DNA of 64,000 bases, from positions 5,376,684-5,440,683 of the forward strand of contig VXAI01000020.1 in NCBI GenBank assembly GCA_013399305.1, in the 5' to 3' direction. Origin of the DNA: Rostratula benghalensis. Lineage: Eukaryota; Chordata; Aves; Charadriiformes; Rostratulidae. Position 1 is the first letter of the stretch. Every line of letters begins with the position of its first letter. This document shows, one piece after another, positions 1 to 13,438 of the stretch. The notes below the pieces were generated by a model, which was given only the letters and a program-made list of their open reading frames with translations, was not told where the DNA came from and searched no databases. A program made the position numbers and the translations under genes.

Positions 1-1912
1 CTATGAATTGTATACAACTGAAGTTACACATGGAAACAGTCAGGAAGCCAATGCTGTTCAGTCAGTAAATGATAAAGCATCAAAGAGGGGATGCATCTTA
101 ACCATGCTTCCATATTATAGATGCTAAAGTTCAGGGTTTTAGATTTTCACAGTATGAAAAGATACTGACAGTTGTACAGTGGTTACTATTCTAGAAGATC
201 CCCAGGAGACAGTATTTATTTAGGTAGAAAACTGTTTCTGAGGACCGCCTCATGGGAGATTCAGTACATCTCTTCCTGAGAAGAGATGTCCCAGGGGGAC
301 AGCAGTCAGACAACCTGACTTCAGCATCCTTCAGTACAACACAAACAACATAATGCACGACATTCACTCAGGACAAGCAGACAGCCACTGTCACTGTCTC
401 ATTAGCTTGTCATGAGAAGTAAAGGCTTCAGATACAGGGATATTAGTATTCCAGCCACTGAATCTATGGTACATATAAAAGCCATCTTTTCCCTGCACAT
501 ATTTATATGTATATTACTTAATACCAGAGGGAAACCCTTTCCAAAGCTTGCTTTCACCCAGTTGCAGCACACGAACCCAGGTCCTGTATCTTAGCCACAG
601 GCCCGAGGCCATTCTATTTATAGACACCCTAGCCTTAAGTAAAATACACAGTGTGTTGACTCAGTTGATAACCAGCAGCATAGATGGCTTTCTCCAGCAT
701 ATTATCCATATCCAGTCCATTGAGTCTCTTGTATTTAATTAATGCATTTAATATGAACACAGCATCTAAATACTTAAAGTTGCCAAGATTTCTGATCTCA
801 GACATAAAGTGAAAAGAACTCCAGCAACTCGAGTTACTTATCCATAGGCTTCGCTTTCATGATACCAAGTGTCCAAAATTAGAAGTCTTAAATTCCCAAA
901 ATTATTCAAGGAATCATACATACATAGGTATAGATATATCCTGAAATCTGCATTTTGTTTAGCAAAAAAAGCATCTCTGAGTATTGCCTGAATAAGCATT
1001 TCTGCTTATAGCTCTCCTAAAAGTCAATGACATTTATGGAGAATTGAAACAAAAAATGAAACAAAAAAAACCCCAAAAATGAAAGCTTTTATGGTCCTAA
1101 GGATGCTTTCACCATGCATTCAGTCAAATTTGTTGGCTATGTCTGTGGGCTTGAGAAATGGTTGGGAATCTTGCATTGACCAATATTCCTCTCATTTACT
1201 CCTAATGCCTGAATCGTGTTTCTGGCTGAGGTCCCAGCCTGAGACAGGGGTGAGCATAGCTACAGCCAATAAACTCTCATTTAACTTCTCATCCTCTACG
1301 CACAAGGAAAGTAAGGCAGAGGATGGAGAAAGGAAATAAGGTGCCTTTTTCTAGACCAGTTATTGCTTTTCCCCTCAAACCTACTGCTTGCAGAAACAAA
1401 AAAAGAAGCTGTGGAGATGTTCACATTCTGCTGTCATAGATACAGGGAATAAAGCTTTGAAGAGGTGAAGCTCCAGCTCTGGGGCAAGGATAACGAGGAA
1501 TTCAAACATCTGGAAAAAATGCCATGCTGGCTCCACCCCTTCTGCCATATCATTCCATGTAAGCATTACATTTTAGAGCTAAAAAGAAAAATGTTTCCAT
1601 TAGTTTTGGTACATTGAGACTCTAAGTAATGCCCCATTAGCCTCACAAAGCTTACATCTGCTTTTACTTAAATATGAAAAACATAATAGGCCATGGTCAT
1701 GACATGCCTTGTATCTTTTCTGTTCCTTTAACTAATAATTTTCAGCATTCATTCCTCTCAAACAGGGGATGTTCAGGAGGAAAGCCAGACAGTACTAGTA
1801 TTTGCTTGTTGCCCTGTGCTCTAAGAACAATCCCTGGTTGTGCAGAAACAGTCATCACAAAGCTGGGGGGGACCAAGCACCAGACCAATTTCAGGGAACT
1901 GTGAAGAGAGAG

Positions 1913-1986
1913 ATAACGATGACGACGGGGATGATAACAACAACAAAATCAGTAACAATAATTATTACGGTTGTTAGTATTATTAA
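1913..1986. repeat. Degenerate trinucleotide (AAC/GAT-like) low-complexity tract
   Basis: A run of purine-rich triplets such as gat, gac, aac and aat, ending in att/tta triplets, looks like an old mutated trinucleotide microsatellite. It translates to a Thr/Ile-rich string in one frame, which is a composition effect and not evidence for a gene. Confidence 0.5.
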
Positions 1987-3117
1987 TCTGTAGCTTTTTT
2001 CAACCACGTCTCTCAACAATAGATGAAGATGATCAAATCATTCTTCATTCACGAGCTGAGATATGAGGTGGTGAATGGACAATAATGAATAAGACAGATA
2101 AATGACTGAAGAACGCACCCTTTGTCCTCATCTTTCCCAGCTACTTTGGCTGGATCTGTTTTGCTCTATCCGGCTTCACTGGCAAGAATTCCTGGGAGCC
2201 CTGACAGCAGTTTAAAAGCCCCAGGGAGGGCAGAGCAGCTCCACCACCTGCTATCCCTGGAGGGGAATGCATGTCAGGATGCTGGATCCAGACCAGCGCA
2301 GGGAGATGCAATTATACCTCTCAGCACCACCTCGAATGAATCTGCTCTTCTGCATTTTGCACAAAAGACCTGAGTGATTCTCCAACTGTTCAATGAAGAA
2401 AGCAAGGATATTCTTAAAATAACTAATTTTGTGGGACTTTGTTAAGGAAAACATTGGCTACTTCGTGTGGCAATTCCCCTTCCAAGTGAAGAAGGAAAAA
2501 AAATGAAATATTTCCATAAAGTCCTATAAGTGAGAACTTACATACACAGTTGCTATTTACACAAGTTTACCAAATCCCTTAGTGTAATTATTTACTCTGA
2601 GTTGTTCTGCTATCACACTAATGATTTCCCCTTATTAAAGAGGTATACTCATATCAAGCACTCCAACCAGTAAGAGGCATGTCTGGATACCATCATAAAC
2701 ACTAAGATTGACAGATGTCTCCATCAGAATTTTTCCATTACAACAAACAGTCTGAAAAAATACAGACTTTACAGATTTCCCTTTTCTCTATCTGACAGCC
2801 ATTGGCTACTAACTTTACACACGCACAATTAATTGAACTCACCACATTACTGCAGCCCTCAGCCTTCAGTGAGTGAAGAAAACTATGCACAAAGCAACAG
2901 TTAGTGCTAGGCTAAGAACAGGGAGAGTACAGCAGTTCCAATACAGTCAGTACACAGACAGTATTTCATTACAAGACCCAGTACAGTACACAACGCACAA
3001 TCAATATTTCTACTGAGATCCATCCCAGTTCAGCAAAGCACCCAGTTCAGTCAAGGATGCATTGGCAAAGTTTTGCAAGTGTGCTGAACTGGGCCTCGCT
3101 TGTATCCTTAGCACAGC

Positions 3118-3152
3118 AGGACTAAGGACACTTAGTAGTCCTTAGTGTCCTT
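3118..3152. repeat. Short imperfect inverted repeat
   Basis: The arms aaggacact and agtgtcctt are 9-bp reverse complements around an 11-nt spacer. A second pairing (aggact with agtcct, ctaagg with ccttag) overlaps it, so the site can fold in two alternative ways. No family is recognised. Confidence 0.5.
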
Positions 3153-5610
3153 TAGTGGATGCTACCTTCTTTCAAAAACAGCACAAAAAATTAAAAAACA
3201 TCCCCACTTGTCAGATATCAAAGAGGAAGGACCATCTGATGAAATCTGAGGAGTCTGACACTTCTCATGAGACCCACAGGCTACTGTCTCATGACTTGTC
3301 AGGCCATGATAAAAAAAGATGTAAAAACATATTACTGAGCAGCAACGGATAAAGCCATGTTTAACTCTTTCCATCACCCAGATCTCAAATGCCCTAGACT
3401 GTTTCCCTATAATGTCTAAGTAAGGAACTCATGAATCACAGGGCAACTGTGACTTGCCCATTTTGGTTGGCTGGTTTGTTTTGTGTTTGTTTTGACTGAA
3501 ATGCAGCATTTGTCATCTGACTGCAGAGAAACCTCTGGGAAAAAGTCATTAGTGCCCCCCCTTTTGCCCCAGTGAAGAGATTCCTGTTCTTGTGATGAAT
3601 AAGTAGGCTACGGGAAATACAGTAATCTAATTTCCACTTTTTAAAAAGCATCATACTAAGGTCATTTAAAAGAAAGCTTGAAGATTGTTTTATTTTTTGA
3701 GACATAAAAATAATCCTCAAGGACACATGGTAGTCAATAATGCTATGAGGAGCAATTAAGTGTAGAAAAAATTCATTAAAACATTGTTTGCTGCAAGGTT
3801 AACCACTAAGAAATATATTCTATCCAATGAATTACATAATAATGAACTTATTTGATTAATATAGTTGGCAATCGTTTAAGTCACTTTTTTTTTTCAGTTG
3901 GGAGTTTTACATTGCAACTCTTCCCTACTTCAGTTAAATACTACTTAATTAAAAACAACACTAAGGGGTCAAAAATTCAAACAATTAAAATGATACACCT
4001 CACAAAGCAAACAATTAATATTTAATAACAAGCATTTTCTTTTGGATGAAACCTTTTAATACTTGCAGAAATAATTGATGTTGGCAGAATTTTGATATCA
4101 GTAGACCTCTAGTGGCTATTACTGTAATTGATGATTACATTACTTCTATTTTTTTAATATTCTCTTCAGAAAACAAGACAGGGGAAAAAAATAGGAACAA
4201 AACTGCAACAAAATGTTATTTGAGTACAAAACCATAATAAATTTCTTACTTCACAAGTGTTATCCAAGAAGTATATAAAATTACACAACTAAATGCCTTT
4301 ACTAATCTAGTCATCAAAACCCAAATCTGAGTCAGCAGTGGATGTTTTAAAATTTCCTGAGATTAGCTAAGAAATATTTGCCAAACACTCTAAGGGAGGT
4401 ATTTACAGGTGGACTCTTAAAAGGGACAGGAAAGCACTGCCTCACTCCCCAGCCGTTGCACACACCCCCCTCACTGCTCTCTGTCAGGAAGGACTTCAGT
4501 CAGAAGTGGTCCCCAGAGGGCTTGAGACTCCCCCAGTCTGGACTGGGAGCTGTGGAACAGGAGAACGTTGTGCTATAGCTAGCCATGATTCTAAAGTAGC
4601 CATAGCTAGAATCAGCCATTGTTGATATTGGGTAAAATAGCCATTTTAATGATTCTTCATTGACTTTAGCTAAAGTGGCACACTTTGGTGCCAATCGGTC
4701 AGTGTAAAACAGACAATGAAACTTAGTAAAGGAACCAGCCTTGGCAACCTTTGAAAAGGGCTGCACTAGCTTAATGCAATATCAAAGCCACAGATTTGAT
4801 GCCTGAATGGGGGACACACAAGCCTAAAATTTTAAGCCTTTGCACATTTAGTTGCTAATTAAGTTTTATTGTCATGACGCAACAAGCCTCACATTATCTG
4901 AACAGGCAGTTCAGGGGCCTGGGTTGACAACTAGAATTTTTACTTTTCCCACATTTCTCAAAATTAAAGGGTCGGATTTTCAACAAAATGCAGAAAGGCA
5001 AAGAGAATAAGAGGACAATCTGTGTGAGGATATCTGAATGAGAATCGTACTCTTGCCATGTGCCTAGGCTTTGGTGATATTTAGGGCTAACATTTAATGG
5101 CTTTTTTAGATACCATTAACTACCCTTTTCTCTCAGGGAGTCCAAGGGGAACCAAGGTGCTTTGTCTTCTAAGCAGATACACCGGAATCTTATGGTATTA
5201 GTTAGAAAGCAGTAAGGAAACCGAGTTTTCATTTGCCCATTTAAGACGCTCCATTGTAGTTGGTTTGCACATACTACATGCTTCAGACATATTTTAGATT
5301 CAGAACATTTTCTCTTCCTTGCATAGCATTACAACCTTACAACTAAATCAAAAGAACTCTACTTGGTCAAAATTGTTCATGAGATTTTTGGTATGACCTT
5401 CTTCCTATTCTTGCAAAAAATTGATACCTATGATTAATCATTATGTATAATCATGTATAATATTACATGTATAAAATATAGTGTATAAAAGTCAATTCTT
5501 ATTTAAAGGACAATCATATGCTCCTGTGCATGAAATCTATTGCCTTCTGATGGACCTTTGTGCCAAGGTGGCTTTCACAACCTCAAATGATCACAAAAAT
5601 GTATTTCTGT

Positions 5611-5645
5611 ACCACTTATTTAGGCTTAGAACCTAAATAAATGGT
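5611..5645. repeat. Inverted repeat, 14-bp arms with one mismatch
   Basis: accacttatttagg at 5611-5624 is followed after the 7-nt loop cttagaa by cctaaataaatggt at 5632-5645. The arms are reverse complements except at one position. It lies about 340 bp left of the LTR, and I see no relation to it. Confidence 0.65.
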
Positions 5646-5987
5646 ATCTAGAAAACATTTTATATACATAGCCTTACACTTATTTGTGTACATAAAGACA
5701 GAAAACACAACACTCTCAAAAGGTTGGACCTTTGCTGTGCCACAGGATTTTAAAAAAGAATCGAAGGCCTACTACCAAAGACTAATCAATTCAATGAAAG
5801 AAACACAGTGGAAATGAGTCTAAAGAGATCAGAGCACAGTGATGTAAAATGTATGTACCAGACCAAAAATCTCTCCCTTGAGGAAGACCTTCCAGTACAT
5901 ACTAATTGAAGCTATTTCTTGACTGATTATTGTAGGCTGAGCAGTTGAAAAAGAGAGTTTAAAATATTTGCAGCTAGGCATTTTTTC

Positions 5988-6500
5988 TAGGTTCAGCTGA
6001 GATAGAGTTAATATATTTTTCTAGGTTTTGCTGTGTTTCAGATTTAGTATGAAAGCAATGTCAATAGTGTATACTATTTTAGTTGTTGCCAGGTGATGTT
6101 TATATTTGTCAAGTACTTTTTTCATCTTCCCATAGAAGCTGGTAAGGAGTACAGATAGAACAACAGAATGCCCAATGGAATATTCCATACCATAGCCAAC
6201 AGGCTCAGTACATAAATGGAGTTAGCCAGGGGTAGGGAGGTACTCACCATCACTGCTCAGGACAGTGCCAATTCACCAATTTACTGGATGGTGAGAGTGA
6301 ATTGTCTTATGTATTCTTTTATTATTATTATTGATCATTGTTCTCTTAAACTGACATTATTGTAGCCCACAAGGTTGTTTTTCCACTTTCCCTTCCACCT
6401 CTTTTCCTCTCTCTTCTCCATGCCCTTCTAGAGGAACAGGGAGAACTTCACAAGTGGCTGTGTGATCCTACCCATGGGCAGCTGGGGTTAAACCACAACA
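5988..6500 (+). mobile_element. Solo LTR of an avian ERVL-type endogenous retrovirus, decayed
   Basis: The left end reads like the start of the abundant bird ERVL LTRs (gttcagctgagatagagtta) and the right end closes with ggggttaaaccacaaca. Several landmarks fall in the expected order. There is a tttagtatgaaagcaatg block near 6045 and ttttagttgttgccaggtga near 6080. The segment atattccataccat lies near 6180, then the degenerate TATA region near 6210 (cataaatgg, where related LTRs have a TATA box). An (ATT)n stretch follows at 6318-6332, then a C/T-rich 3' part. Length is about 513 bp. No internal gag, pol or env sequence adjoins it, so it is a solo LTR left by recombination. I could not find a clean 5-bp target-site duplication. 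Family assignment is from memory of the avian LTR pattern. Confidence 0.85.
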
Positions 6501-8911
6501 GCATTCATACTTCCAAAGAGTTCAGCAGATGATCTCTTGGCAGTCTATGTCCAAAAACTGTCTACTCAGATAGGATGATGGCTGTTCATTATCAGATCAT
6601 TTCTTTGCCTAAGGATGTTGCCAAACCTGTTAAAGATAAGTTTGGCTGGGCAACCTGGATAACACTGGAACCAATATTACTCTGAAGAAACTTTGTGCTG
6701 TGTGCCAGCAGAGATAACTTGCCAATACAAAGTTGGTTGAGCAATACAAAGAAAAGTGATACAGTTGTTTTGTAAAAACAAAACAAAAAGGCCCAGGTAA
6801 TTTATTTACGAGGATACTCTGCATTGCTGATCAAACAGCTACAAATTGGAAACTAAAACATGTGTTAGTTCCCAGTATTTAACACTTCTCAGGATCTGCA
6901 CATACCATGGAAGTTTTTTTAACCTCTATTAAAATAGTATTTTGCTTTCTCAGTATATCAGCCAGATCCTCCAAATGCAGGAATTATATACTGTGTGTAA
7001 ATGAGATGGGCTTGCAGCTCAGATGGTTCTTGACACATCCTGCCAAGACAAACATTCATCCAAACAGTTAAGACTCCTGTTCCTTACCCTGCTTCTCCAA
7101 AGCTACCTCAGAGCCAGAAGCTGGGAGGAGCCAGCTCTTCTGGACAACCTTCAGCTCTTCCTGTATGCTCTTGGTAACGGTCTCTTTGGAAACAGAACAG
7201 TGGAAAGCTGCAAGATAGGGAACAGCTTCATTTAACTGAGCTTCTCTCATTGCATCTAAGTACAGAAGTGCCTCTACCTGAGTGTGAATTCAATATGGAG
7301 TGGAAAACTCAAAGGAAATGGAGTAAGTTTGAACTCCCTGCTGTACGTATTTGGATCTGTCCAGAAATGGAACAAGGGTCAGACTGTCAGCAGCTAATAA
7401 TGAAGAGCTGAGTTCAAGGCATTTTCTGGGCTCAGCTGATCCTGGTGGCCTCCAGGCTCTAGAGTCAGAATCAGTGAAACTATCTACTATTGTGATTCTG
7501 CTACCAAAATCCTCTGTGTGTTGCAGGGTTTGTTGGTACTCTTCAACTCTATAAAACTCATCTGAGCTAAAGAAGTGCACTCAATGAGACTCTAGCACTA
7601 GTTAATAAAGACCTGGATCCTGGCTTCAAACATCAACATCACAGACTTTTATTCTTTTAAATGCGGACTTTAAAGGGCTCACCAATGACCATGTTAAAGC
7701 AAGGAACAAAGGAACTCGCTGGTGGTTTGTGTTTCTGACAAAGTTTGCCTACACAGGATCTGTATTGGTATCAAAAGAAATACGTCACGATCCAAAATCC
7801 AAAAGCAAGGCCCCAGCCCTACCTTATAAACATCAGCATCTCACAGCTTCCCTATGGCATTTTATGTAATCATGTCATGCAGCCAGCAGAGCTTTTACCA
7901 GAGAGAAAGCTTCTGGCCTATATTCACAGCTCTCCTCTCCTTTCCTGCGTGAACATGTCACTGAAAGAGCCTGTCACATTTCAGACTGAGCTGAGCTGCA
8001 GCACGCAGAAAGAAAAGGCTCCTACTTAAATACCTTTGGCCAATCCATATGTTCTATCCATTCTCATATCTGGCATGTTTAAGGAATCTAATTTAGAGTA
8101 GTAAAGACTATCTCACAAGATGTAGGTGGATCTTAAAATATCCTCCAGATCTCTCTCTGGCTTAGTGTAAAAGCTGCTCCTCTTTAATATCAAAGGAGTG
8201 GATTTGTTGAAAAAAAAATTTCTATATATATTCAGTGCTGAATCAGTGTGAACATCCAGGAGAAAACCACAAATACAAATCATTTTCAGTGTTCAGGGCC
8301 AAAAAACATCCTTTCTTTTCAAAAGCTGGTCACATTTCATTAAAGATCAGTGCAGATTTAAGTTAAGGTGGAATTTTTTTCACTAACTCTACAGTTCCCT
8401 CCCATTAGAGCTTGTAGCTGCCAAACACTCTCCATCACCTCTGTTCACTCTCATGGGAGGAATAGGACAGTAATGTCGTCCTCCTGCTTTACCCATTCAC
8501 CAGAGTTCCTGGACAGATCACTTAGAGCCATAAATAAATTCCAGCATCACTAAATTGGTAACTCAATTTATTAAACCATGTCTTTTGGACTACTTTGCTT
8601 TCTTTATTTCACAGTGTGCAAGCTATGTTCTGGCCTTCAGTCATATTGCTGTCAATTTCTGATACGTCCAGCTTCTAAATAATATATATTGCTGTGACTC
8701 AAGGCAGCGGACTTCTGTCAAAGACCCATCCTTGCCTCATTTCCCTGGCTCCATTGGCCTTCTGAGAGATGGGAAAGTAACCTTTCTGAGCTTTGCTATC
8801 CCTGCTAATAGCTCTAAACATTCTGTATTAATGGTGCTCTGAGTGACTGGAAATGGCTGTAACTCATGTTGCATTGATGGGTACACTTAACAGAGATTGT
8901 AATATTCCCCA

Positions 8912-9632
8912 AATAGAATCAAAGAATGGTTAGAGTTGGAAGGGATCTTAAAGATCATCGAGTTCCAGCCCCCTTGCTGTGGGCAGGGACACCTCTCACT
9001 AGACCAGGTTGCTCAAAGCCCCATCCAGCCTGGTCTTCCAGGGAAGAGGCACCCACAACTTCTCTGGGCAACGTGTTGCAGTGTCTCACCACCCACACAG
9101 TAAAGAATTTCTTCCTAATAGCTAACCTAAATCACCCCTCTTTCAGTTTAAAACCATTACCCCTCATTCTATCACTACACTCCCTGATGAAAAGTCCCTC
9201 CCCATCTCCACTCTAGGCTCTCTTATGTACTGGAAGGCTGTTATAAGGTCTCCTGGGAGCCCTCTCTTCTCCAGGATGACCTATCCCAACTCTCTCAGCC
9301 TGTCTTCATATGAGAGGTGCTCCAGTAACAATTTTGTGGCATTCCTCTGGACTCGTTCCAACAGGTCCATATCCTTCCTATGCTGGGGACCCCAGAGCTG
9401 AACACTGTACTCAAGGTGGGGTCTCACCAGAGCAAAGGGGCAGAATAACTTCCCTCGACCTGCTGGTCACTCTTCTTTAGATGCAGCCCAGGGTGCGGTT
9501 GCCTTTTTGGTCTACAAGCACACGTTGCCAGCTCATGTTGAGTTTCTCATCCACCAGCACCCCCAAGTCCTCCTCAGGGCTGCTCTCAATCCATCCCCAG
9601 CCTGTATTTCTACTTGGGATCACACCCAATTG
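8912..9632 (-). mobile_element. CR1 LINE 3' fragment
   Basis: On the plus strand this reads as the reverse complement of a CR1 3' end. It starts with gaatcaaagaatggttagag and passes through ccagcccccttgctgtgggc, then the ttcttcctaatagctaacct block. It continues into antisense reverse-transcriptase C-terminal sequence (aggtggggtctcaccagagc and onward) and stops near cagcctgtatttctacttgg. About 720 bp are present. The element is 5'-truncated, as most CR1 copies are, and carries many substitutions and small deletions that break the ORF2 frame. Confidence 0.95.
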
Positions 9633-11157
9633 AAAAGGCTTCCTTTAGGATTACTACTTAGAACAATAAAACTACTGAATCAGGCCTTCAATTTAAATGC
9701 ACAGGCAAACACCCTCAGATTTCGAAAGATACTCCACATGCAGAGGGTGGGTGGAAGAGGTGACAACGTCTCTTCTGGAATGCAGACAGCATAATACAGC
9801 ATGCCACTTATGCTGTGCCATTGACTCGCTGGTATTCCAGAACAGATTTTGTTGTACTGAAATCAGGCAGGCGTTTACCGCAAACAGCTATGTGGTTACT
9901 TCACTATGGGAAGATGAGAATGGATTGTGGGTGGACATCAGCAGGTTTTCTCTATTACCACGGCACTTTGGATTTATAAATTGTGCTTAGTAATTAATGA
10001 AATTAAGATTATATTCTTCATAGTTACATTGACAACTATCAACTATCACAGAGATCAATACTGCAGATGGAAAAGAATAGCTGTTTTTAAACAAGGTCAG
10101 AACCTCATTTGCTATAAACCAGTGTAGGCTCACTGAGAATATGATGCAAGACATCTAAATTTGCCTGCACTGACATTTTCCTTTTACACACACTGGCAAG
10201 TAATACTCTTTTAAACAGTTTCTTTGTGGAGTCACTAGAAGAGAACTTGCAAACCTTCACCAAGAGCAGCACTTTCAAAGACACAAGTGGCAGAAGAGTA
10301 ATCTCTCTCCTGCTACTTCTCTGCAGGATTTAGAGATCTAACTACACTTTATGCCTCTGCCAAGCCCCTCACTGCTGCCCCACTTCCTGTCTACCAATCA
10401 GCTCGGGAAAACTGGGTTTTTTTGCTTCTAAAGCTGCCTTTCTCTTATACTCGGAATCCAAGCCAGGAAGAAGCATGAAGATAGTTTACCTTTTTATTTG
10501 CTCTACCCCAGTCTCTTCTCACGGAAATACATGCCTTTCAACCACCAGCACCCTTTTCTTTACTGCCATTCTCCTTTGATATGATATAGATTCAGCTGGC
10601 AAATAACCAAATATGAAATATTGAGAAGAAATATTTCATATGTCCTTAGACTGAGACCTAAAAATTATTATGAAGAGTATTTCTGTCATGACAAAACCCA
10701 CACCTTAGAGACAAAAAAAAAGGCTCAGTGTTCTTGCCCAATAACTACATGAACCTGTGGAAAAAACGCATTCCTTACCACCCTGACATTAATGTGCAAA
10801 GCTTTTCACTCCACAATCCATCCCTTTCTCCAGCTATCTCGATATTTAGATGACAGCAGGGAAAAAAAAAAAAAAGCCTTTAACAATGAAGGCGGACAAA
10901 TGAAAGGTGGTAGGAGGAAGGAAGTGCCTCCTGATCATCTTCCAGTAACAAGAACATTCAGTTTTAAATTACTCAACCTACTCTTCAGTTTTGGGACCCT
11001 TCAACATGCTACATTATTGACTGTGCAAACAGCCAGGGCAGCAAAAATAAATCATCTTCCTTCTGTAATGAGCCAGAAATCTCCTTTCCGCTTTTTGGCA
11101 CAGGCTTTATAAACTGGAGGGTATGAATTCTCACTTTGATTATCACAGTTACAAAAT

Positions 11158-11690
11158 TGCAGAATCATAGGGCGGTTTGGGTTGCAAGGTACCTCTAGTC
11201 CAGTCTCCTGCCGTGGCCCTCCTCTGGGCCTGCTCCAACAGTTCCTTCTTTCTTACTGGTGATACAATTGGCTTTCTGGGCTGCCATCATGCATTGACAA
11301 TTCATGTCCAATTTTTCATCCATCAGTAACCTCATGTCTTTCTCCACTGTCCATTCATCCCCCACTCTGTATTGATGTTGGGAATTACCTTGACCCAGGT
11401 ACACACCCTTTCACTTGATCTTGTTGAACTCCATGAGGCTTGAACAGGTCCACTACTGAAGCCATCCAGGAACCTCTTGATGGCATCTCTTATCTCTAGT
11501 AAATCAACAGCACAAATTAGCTTGACATCAGCTGCAAACTTGCTGGGGAGGCACTCAATCCCACTATGTCGTTGCTGAAGCTACTAAATAGTATTGGTCC
11601 CAGTATAGACCCTTGAGAGGCTCATTACTGGTTTCCACTTGGACATTAAGACATTGACTTTAAATCTTTAGGCATGGCCAATCATCATAC
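11158..11690 (-). mobile_element. CR1 LINE fragment with internal deletion
   Basis: The 3' end motif (gaatcatagggcggtttggg) jumps directly from the tip of the 3' UTR to a region normally about 350 bp further into the element (ctcctctgggcctgctccaa). It then continues through the antisense ORF2 block with aattcatgtccaatttttca and ggcactcaatcccactatgt. The missing middle shows an internal deletion. Similarity fades near 11690. The copy is more diverged than the one at 8.9 kb. Confidence 0.9.
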
Positions 11691-13417
11691 TTAAGAATGA
11701 GTGATCTAGATAAGAGCTCTCAGGAGACCATTCACTCACCAATACCAACTATCAAGTCCAAAACAGTCTTATGTTCTCCACTCAATCTCTGACTTGCTCT
11801 GCAAAGCACCACTGGAAATGGCTCTGAGAGAAAGCCTTGAAGATAAGCACTGTTCTGTATCAAAGGAAAACACTTTGAAGGATGGAAAGAGCATCACTGT
11901 AAGTTCCATGTTCATATAGATGGAACATGCTTCTACAAAAGACAGCTATCCTAATTTATTCTTTATGATTCTTCCATGGAAGATGAATGTGCTGCTAAGC
12001 TGTTGTAGCTACTGCTGCCCATCAGATATAACCCGTAATATTCTGATGAGAGCTACAGACACTGATATCCACTGTTTCTTGCTGTTGCTCCAACTGAACA
12101 AGAAAACAAAAGCCAGTTTAGATTGGACACACCTTGTGATTTGTTTGAAACACATTCAAACAAAACCTCTTCCACCCACACCAAAACAACAAGAAAGCAA
12201 AAGATGCAAACTCGTTTTCCACCTTGGGGTTTCAAGAGGTATCAGAATATATACTGCTCTGATTCGATTTAGACTTCACAGAATTGCCTCTTTACAAATT
12301 CAGGCTCATGGTATTTCTGAACTCTCTGAGATAGTCTCTAATTAGTGCCCAGAAGAAATGTATCATCTGCTTAAAAACAGATTCCCATGCCATAAAGCTC
12401 TACCTCTCTTTAGTGATCATTTCACTTTACTTAGAAATAGATGACTATAGAAAGAGATTTATATATGATAAGAGAAATATAAACATGGTTATAAAACATA
12501 CAAATAGAAAATCTATCCATAGTAATAGAAACTTCAGTGTACACTTGAATTAGCTTTGTGCTTGTGCCATATTGTTTAATGAAATATAAAACAAGACCAA
12601 CATACAACTTGATGCTAATTCTATTTTTAATAATTTTTTTCTGGAAAGATAACCTTGTCAAGCTGGCAAACTCAATCTCTGCTACTTCCTAAGCAGCCTG
12701 CCTAACCCTCTACTCTCTGGATTTTTCCTCAGAACTGATTTCTGTTCGTGTCTGTGTGTAGAGCAAGGAAGAAATAAATGGTAAGGCATCCACCATGTAC
12801 TCATACGGGAAAGCAGAATAAATAAAATTTTCCTGTCTGGAATGTTGCTGAAGGGACACATTTTTCACTCTGAGCAGGAATAATGGAAGAGCCAGGAGAA
12901 TGGTTTTTTCCTCACTTTTTCATTCAGGTTTAAAGTGTAGCTACTTGTAGTATACCCAAGAGGCAGACAGACAGCATGGGAGACTACATTTGTTCCTGAC
13001 CCACAAGATAGGAATATCTTTAAAGAAACTCATTATTATTCAGATGAATTAACTCTGCAGGGCAGGAACAGTTTAGAAAGCAAATAGCTATTTCTCTTCT
13101 CTCTGTATACAAATCAAAAAACACCAGATATTGGTACTGCTCTCTCGATCACATATGTGTACTTGATGATCAGTTAGGTTTGGGGTCTTACTAGCCAGTC
13201 TGTTCACACCCAGGTGACACAAGGGCCTACAACCTACTTCAGCTATGAAGCAACGGGCTTTTGTTCTATCATAATATGCTATTTTGGTGGGCCACATGGC
13301 TGATTTGGGACATCCCAACTGTGCTCTCCCTTGCAGCCACATCACAGCATTTGCTTCTACTCACAGAGGCTCATACTAAAAATCAGCAGATTCCCCAGAA
13401 GACATCAAAGCCATCTT

Positions 13418-13438
13418 AAAAAAAAAAAAACCAAACCC
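13418..13438. repeat. A-tract followed by CCAAACCC
   Basis: Thirteen A residues are followed by ccaaaccc. The same layout recurs at several other places in the window (28339, 39039 and 63070, and reverse-complement forms at 28441, 36729, 49327 and 61830). Confidence 0.7.

Noticed and set aside
11920..12345. 141-codon plus-strand open frame
   Set aside because: No recognisable motif, no splice-site context, an overlapping open frame on the other strand, and it lies in intronic DNA. A chance frame is the simplest reading.
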